This document shows, one piece after another, positions 53,770-64,000 of a stretch of 64,000 bases of DNA. The stretch comes from Castor canadensis (Eukaryota; Chordata; Mammalia; Rodentia; Castoridae): the NCBI RefSeq assembly GCF_047511655.1, contig NC_133396.1, forward strand, positions 128,349,490 to 128,413,489. Reading direction: 5' to 3'. Position numbers and translations under genes: made by a program. Numbering within the stretch: the stretch's first letter is position 1; each line of letters starts with the position of its first letter. The notes below the pieces were generated by a model. The model did no database searches. It worked only from the letters and a program-made list of their open reading frames with translations, and had not been told where the DNA came from.

Positions 53770-54090
53770 TATATCCATCTGTCCCTAACGGCCAGTTTTG
53801 TAATCCGGGCTGCTTTTAAGCGTGGGAATCCAAAATGCTCTTTGGCAGCTAATGCCAACAAATTTAAACACTTTCTCTTGGGAGTGTTCCTAAATGTGAC
53901 TGATCCAAGAGTGACCTCGTCAATCACATCTACATTATCAGGTAAGAGTTCTTTCCATCTTGCTTCCTTCTCAAAAAAAATGTTTTGTTTTTTTTTTTGG
54001 TGGTTGTTCCTTTTGAATGTTCTTAATCCATCCACTTCCCTATCTCTCACAGAAGTCTTTTTGGTTTTTGAGCATTATGTATTCTCTTGA
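53770..54090. other. Stretch open in both directions, unassigned
   Basis: Both strands are open over about 280 bases. No splice structure, start context or motif supports a gene, and the sequence may be an old, unrecognised repeat. Confidence 0.35.
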
Positions 54091-54589
54091 ATCATACCCT
54101 AGTTCTGCTTACCAATGCTCTTAGTGCTGTTAGATCAAAAGGTCATTGCTTTGCTCCTTTTTGAAGACAAATCAGTCAGAGTCCAAGATCAGAAGATCAG
54201 GGACAGGACAATATCCAGTTTTAGTTCACTGCTCTTTGCATATTGCTACAGCGTCCCTGTTCAACATTTTAGCTGTTAAATCCAACCACATCTAAATGGC
54301 TATTAGGTCCATTCAGTAAATCTGAATTCTAAAGTTTTACAAAATGAAAAATCCTAGATTGCTGTTCTTGAGTCATCACTTATTTTTTGCCCATTTTAAG
54401 AAAATGATCGACATCAAGCATTTCTCCTTTCCGCTCATGCCTATTAATATTAGTTTGCAAATTAAAAATAAATTGCAGTTTGGAGAGTTATTAATGCATT
54501 TGGATGTCTGGGTTGTAGGAACTTTTCAAAGACATGAGCAGCTTCCCAAAACCAGATTGAGAAAAAAAAGCCTCTAAAAACTCAGCTAA

Positions 54590-54815
54590 CCCTGGGTCAC
54601 CAGTGGCTCATGCCTGTAATCCTAGCTACTACTGGAGAGGCAGAGATCAGGAGGATCACAGTTTGAGCCAGCCTTAGGCAAAAAGTGAAACCCTAGCTCA
54701 AAAATACCCCAAAACAAAACAAAACAAAAAAAGGCTTGCAGAGTGTCTCAAGGGCCTAGCAAGTGTGAAGACAAGTTCAAACCCCAGTTCAGAAAAAAAA
54801 AAAAAAAACCCTCAA
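54590..54815 (+). repeat. Dimeric SINE
   Basis: GTGGCTCATGCCTGTAATCC and a degraded right half with GTGTGAAGACAAGTTCAAAC, then an A-tail. Confidence 0.8.
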
Positions 54816-55192
54816 CAAACAAACAAAAAAACCTCAACTACTTAAAGGCAATGGCACTTAGGAATATTTACTTTCTTACAGTTAAATCTGAACACAGACC
54901 TTGAAACTACAGTGGTGATAAAGCAGTGATCTTTCCACGGAGTGTAGGATTTAGTGCCAAAATAGATCTGTGAATTAAATGCTCAGCAAACATTAGTTTA
55001 AAAGTATCACCTATTAAGTAGTTACATAGAGATCATGTATTTCCTGTTGCTAAACTGCCACATTCAATCAAACACTTCAAAAGAACTGCAGAATTATTCT
55101 GGCAAAAGCAGCCACAATTTTAAAAGAACCATAGAACCTTGATCAATATAAATCAAGCTTTGTGTTAAATTAACATTAATCCTACCTTGCTT

Positions 55193-56075
55193 GTTTGTAC
55201 TGGGCTTGAACTCAGGGCTCAAGCTTGCTAGGCAGGTGTTCTACCACTTGAGCCATGCCCTCAGCCTGGGGTCGGCCTCAGATTTCCAACTTCCCTTCTG
55301 TTCTCTGCCTCTAGAGTAGGTGGTCTACAGGGTGAGCCACTGCACTCTGCAACATTAATCTTAATGGTAGTTCCGAAGACTGGTCAAAATGAGAATGTGT
55401 TAGTATTAAGGTCAGAACTTTGTAGATAATAATCTTGAGATAAATGAGTTACAAAACTATCTCTGTTGTGTGTGTATCTATCTTGGCAGTTAACTGGGGT
55501 TTGAACTCAGGGCCTCACACTTGCTAGGCAGGTACTCTATGGCTTGAGCCACTCCACCAGCCCCTCTTGATATTTCTAATATGGCCACACTGTAAATTTG
55601 GGCTCCTTTCTTGCTGTTAAAAATGTTTTCTTTTGGGTGTGTGTGAACAGTTGATGTACCTTGGGACTTTTTTCTACTCCCAACACTGGGAGTTGAAACC
55701 TAGGCACCAGGCCTCATGCACAGTAGGCACATGATACACCAGCAAGCTACATTCCCAGCCCAGGGCTATTAAACTACTAATAGGAAAGACCTACGTTCTT
55801 TGTTAGCAAATTAATCTGTATTCTCAAAATAAAACGTTGATACACACATTGGAAAAACCTGTACTCACCTGAATTAAAAAAAAAATTTTTTTTAGTGGTA
55901 CTGAGGTTTGAACTTGGGGCCCCACACTTGCTAGTTACAGGCACTCTATCACTTGAGCTACTCTGCCAGTCCTGTCAGATCACTTTTAGCCAGGGACGTG
56001 ACTGAAGTCACAGAGCACTTGCTTACAAAGCACAGGGCTGAGCTCAAACCTTCAAACCCCAAGTACCACCAAAAA
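55193..56075. repeat. SINE cluster just beyond the ZC3H11A 3' end
   Basis: Antisense copies at 55193-55350, 55490-55565, 55680-55765 (ID-like) and 55880-55975, and a sense tRNA-type copy at 55985-56075. It ends abruptly near 56,100, where the presumed 3' UTR side begins. Confidence 0.75.
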
Positions 56076-56399
56076 AATAAAGTGAAAGAGGTCACTTTTA
56101 AACCCTCCTTCCTTTAAAAAAAAAAAAAAAATCAATGACATCAACTGTTACAATGATAAGGAGTGTTAGTGTTAGGAAAAAATGATCACATGTGATACAT
56201 ACTCTTACCTAAGCATAGCAGCTAAAACTGAGCACATCTGAGGGTCTTGTTTGGCAATCTATTCTTCTGAAAGGTTTCTAAAGCCAAACAGAAATCGGGG
56301 CCCTTACACAAAAGGCCGACAACACTGTGACTAGGGCCTCTTGTCAAGGCAGATCAAGACTGAAGTAATATAAAACTACTTAATTCACAACATCAAGAC

Positions 56400-58143
56400 T
56401 TTCCTACACCAGTTTTATTTAAAACACAAATAAGTATTTCTCTTTCTGTAATGGCAAATGGTTCAAATAATGCTGAACATGAATCACTGACTAATACAAG
56501 GGCTTTAAATATGAAACAAAATTATTTTTTAAAAAAACAAAAGCATAAAGGTTATATACAAAAGGAACCTGGAATCTGTAGGCTGGTTCCAAAAATGAAA
56601 TGAGTTTATAAAATCTGTGGTGAAACCAGAACATTCCACCCCTGCTTTGGAGAAGGGCTATCATACAACATTCAGTCAGCTGAAGATGGATTGGTAGAGG
56701 TGTATCTATACATAAATTTCAAGTCATTTTTGCTTGTGCAGAATCATCCAGATCGTCCCAAGACTGAATGAGCAGTCCTGTGGCTTTCTTCCTTTTCCAT
56801 TTTCCCAACAAGGTTACATGAAGTTCAACTCTTGCTGAGCCGCTTACAACAGCAGTTCCTTAGGAGCCAACATTGACCGGTGGTTCAGATTTCCCCATGA
56901 GAAACAAAACTGGCCACCTACAGCAAAATATCAAAATGGGCAAGTTCTTCTTTCCTCCTCCTTCTGATTATGTACAATATGTCTCCTTTCAGGACTATTA
57001 CCCCATCATACTGGTTCCTTCTCAAGTCTAAACCTTGAGGTGATATGAAGGAGACCAACATCAAGAAAATAAAATTCAATTCAGAAATGAAGAAAACTGG
57101 AAGGTATACAATACACCCCCAGAGCATCTCAACATCCCTGCTCCAGTACAAGTCAGTGTACTGCTACGGTCCATAGATCAATATTGGCAGCTTGAATGAG
57201 TTCTTTTTTTTTTTTTTTTTTTTTTCTTTCTCCTCTTGTGGCTAAAAGGGCACCAAATAAATACTGGGCAAGAGGAGTTTTCTCAGAGACTTAGAAATAA
57301 AAAAATTATTAATTCAATGCCAGTAAGCAGGCAAGTATTAAAGAGAAGGGACAACTTTCATACTAAAAAAGAATTCCTCTAAACATGTCACCATCTCTTA
57401 TAAAGAATCCAGGAAATCCCAGAAATAGAAAATTAGTTTCAGGGATCCCCAGAGGCACTTTAAAGCCTTTTAAAAAAATTACAGTAATAATAAATTAGCT
57501 ATTGCTCTTCAGAGGCTTACAGAGCAGCTGAAGCATCAAACTCAGGTCCAAAGAGTTATGTCCATATTTCAGGTTTCTTGAGTTGCTCAGCCCTCTTTAA
57601 AGCTTAGATGAATCTCCAAACACCTTTAAAAAGACGTACAATTTAACACAGACTGAGTGGGATTTTTGTCACTGGTAACATGAAATTTGGTCCACAATGG
57701 TAGCAGCTGTCTTCATCCATTTCAAACTCAGATATATTAAATATGTTAAGACAATACATAAAAGAAAGAATACAACAAAGGGAAAACAGCCAAAACTGAC
57801 AGACACCTCAAGGAATCACTAAGTTCTCTTACACTTCTTTCATTCAGATCTCCCTCAGTCTCTTTTCTGTGGAGAGAAGGATATTACAGAACTTTTTTCT
57901 TAAAGATGCTAAACAATGTCATCAGATGGACAAAATGGTTATTTAAGGGACCTAAAAAATCTGACCCCGCGGAATTCAGGACACATACAGATAATTCAGA
58001 GGTATACTTCTGATTTGGGGCAAATTTGACTAAAGAAATAATCATCTCAGGTAAATGTTATAATAGATGAAACTAAGTCCAGTTTTTTGGTGTGTGTGTG
58101 TGTGGTTTTTTTTTTTTTTTTTTAAATGTTCTTACTACCACCT
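56400..58143 (-). other. ZC3H11A: ZC3H11A 3' UTR (probable)
   Basis: This is roughly 1.7 kb of sequence without recognisable SINEs directly after the stop codon, in contrast to the SINE-packed DNA below 56,100. It contains two A-runs on the minus strand (58098-58122 and 57206-57226). It ends near an AATAAA at 56419-56414. The extent is inferred from repeat absence and the signal. Transcript data could shorten or lengthen it. Confidence 0.6.
56414..56419 (-). terminator. Candidate ZC3H11A poly(A) signal AATAAA
   Basis: TTTATT on the plus strand gives AATAAA on the minus strand at the boundary between SINE-free sequence and the repeat-rich intergenic DNA. Other signals may be used. Confidence 0.5.
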
Positions 58144-63479
<5,336 letters not shown>

Positions 63480-63689
63480 TCATTATACATGCAGTTTATC
63501 TCAAAGTAACTTACGACTCTCTACTTTTCTAGCCAAACAATCTAACAGAGATGTATTATTTAGGTAAGCAATTAAAATGATCTACTGTATAACTTCAGTT
63601 TCTCTCTCAATTTTAGGTTACCACATGTTTTAGGAAGTGACCCACAAGAAAATCCCTAAGGAGGCAAAATTTACTGATCTGTGTTTCTT

Positions 63690-63842
63690 TCTTTTTTTTT
63701 CCTTGGTGGTACTGCGGTTTGAACTCGGGGCCTCACACTTGATAGCCAGGTGCTCTAACACTTGAGCTTCAAACTGCAACCCTCCTAATCTCTATCTCCC
63801 AAGTAGTTGGAATTACAGATGTAAACCACCACACCTGGCATG
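63690..63842 (-). repeat. Dimeric SINE, antisense, with shortened linker
   Basis: GGTGGTACTGCGGTTTGAAC, AACACTTGAGC, then directly TTCAAACTGCAACCCTCCTA and CCAAGTAGTTGGAATTACAG. It lies in the intron at the right edge. Confidence 0.8.
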
Positions 63843-64000
63843 ATCTGTATTTCTATTTAGAGCATATCCTGAATGAATCTGAAAAACATTTACTAGTTGG
63901 AGAAATCATTCATTATAAATCTTATCAATAAAAACAGCAATAAATTCTTCCATTTACTCATAGATACAAACTTGTGCTGGACACTGGGCTATAAATAAGC

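Overview
This is mammalian nuclear DNA, and almost certainly from a rodent. It carries two intron-containing housekeeping genes with human-like protein sequences, a CpG-island promoter, and dense interspersed repeats. The SINEs include B1-like (7SL-derived) elements, ID-like elements, and many copies of a dimer that joins a B1-like left half to a tRNA-like right half. The L1 3' ends belong to a lineage-specific young family. As I recall, B1-ID type dimers are known from several rodent families including beavers, so a beaver-like rodent (Castor) is my best guess. That is inference and not shown by the sequence.

Layout: positions 1-43,200 hold no gene that I can support. This is intergenic DNA made of old L1 fragments, MaLR LTRs, MIR copies, SINE clusters and three recent L1 3' ends with clear target-site duplications (4,654-6,035; 9,787-10,584; 14,194-14,608). 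At 15,716-19,133 there is an unusually complete MaLR element (LTR, internal region, LTR) with a SINE inside its internal region and a 988-bp ERVK-like solo LTR inside one of its LTRs.

Positions 43,212-48,290 hold SNRPE on the minus strand: five coding exons, 92 codons, all GT-AG introns, a poly(A) signal at 43,231-43,236, and a TATA-less CpG-island promoter with three ETS-type sites. SNRPE is a core Sm protein of the spliceosomal snRNPs.

Positions 48,430-56,400 are intergenic and SINE-rich. Positions about 56,400-63,457 and beyond hold the 3' part of ZC3H11A on the minus strand: the last six coding exons (about 460 residues, to the stop codon) and a probable 1.7-kb 3' UTR. The N-terminal CCCH zinc-finger exons lie beyond the right edge. 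The two genes run head to tail, ZC3H11A upstream of SNRPE, the same order as I know it in human chromosome 1q32. Both act in nuclear RNA metabolism, one in splicing and one in mRNA export, but nothing here shows co-regulation. An intron of ZC3H11A contains a tailless 5S rRNA retropseudogene with a perfect 15-bp target duplication.

I found no operon-like, CRISPR, phage or otherwise novel gene system. The most distinctive items are the nested retrovirus-like elements, the 5S retropseudogene, the repeated KTLEE-type motif in ZC3H11A, and an ambiguous donor site after the 27-nt SNRPE exon 2. Repeat boundaries are read by eye and are approximate unless a target duplication is given.
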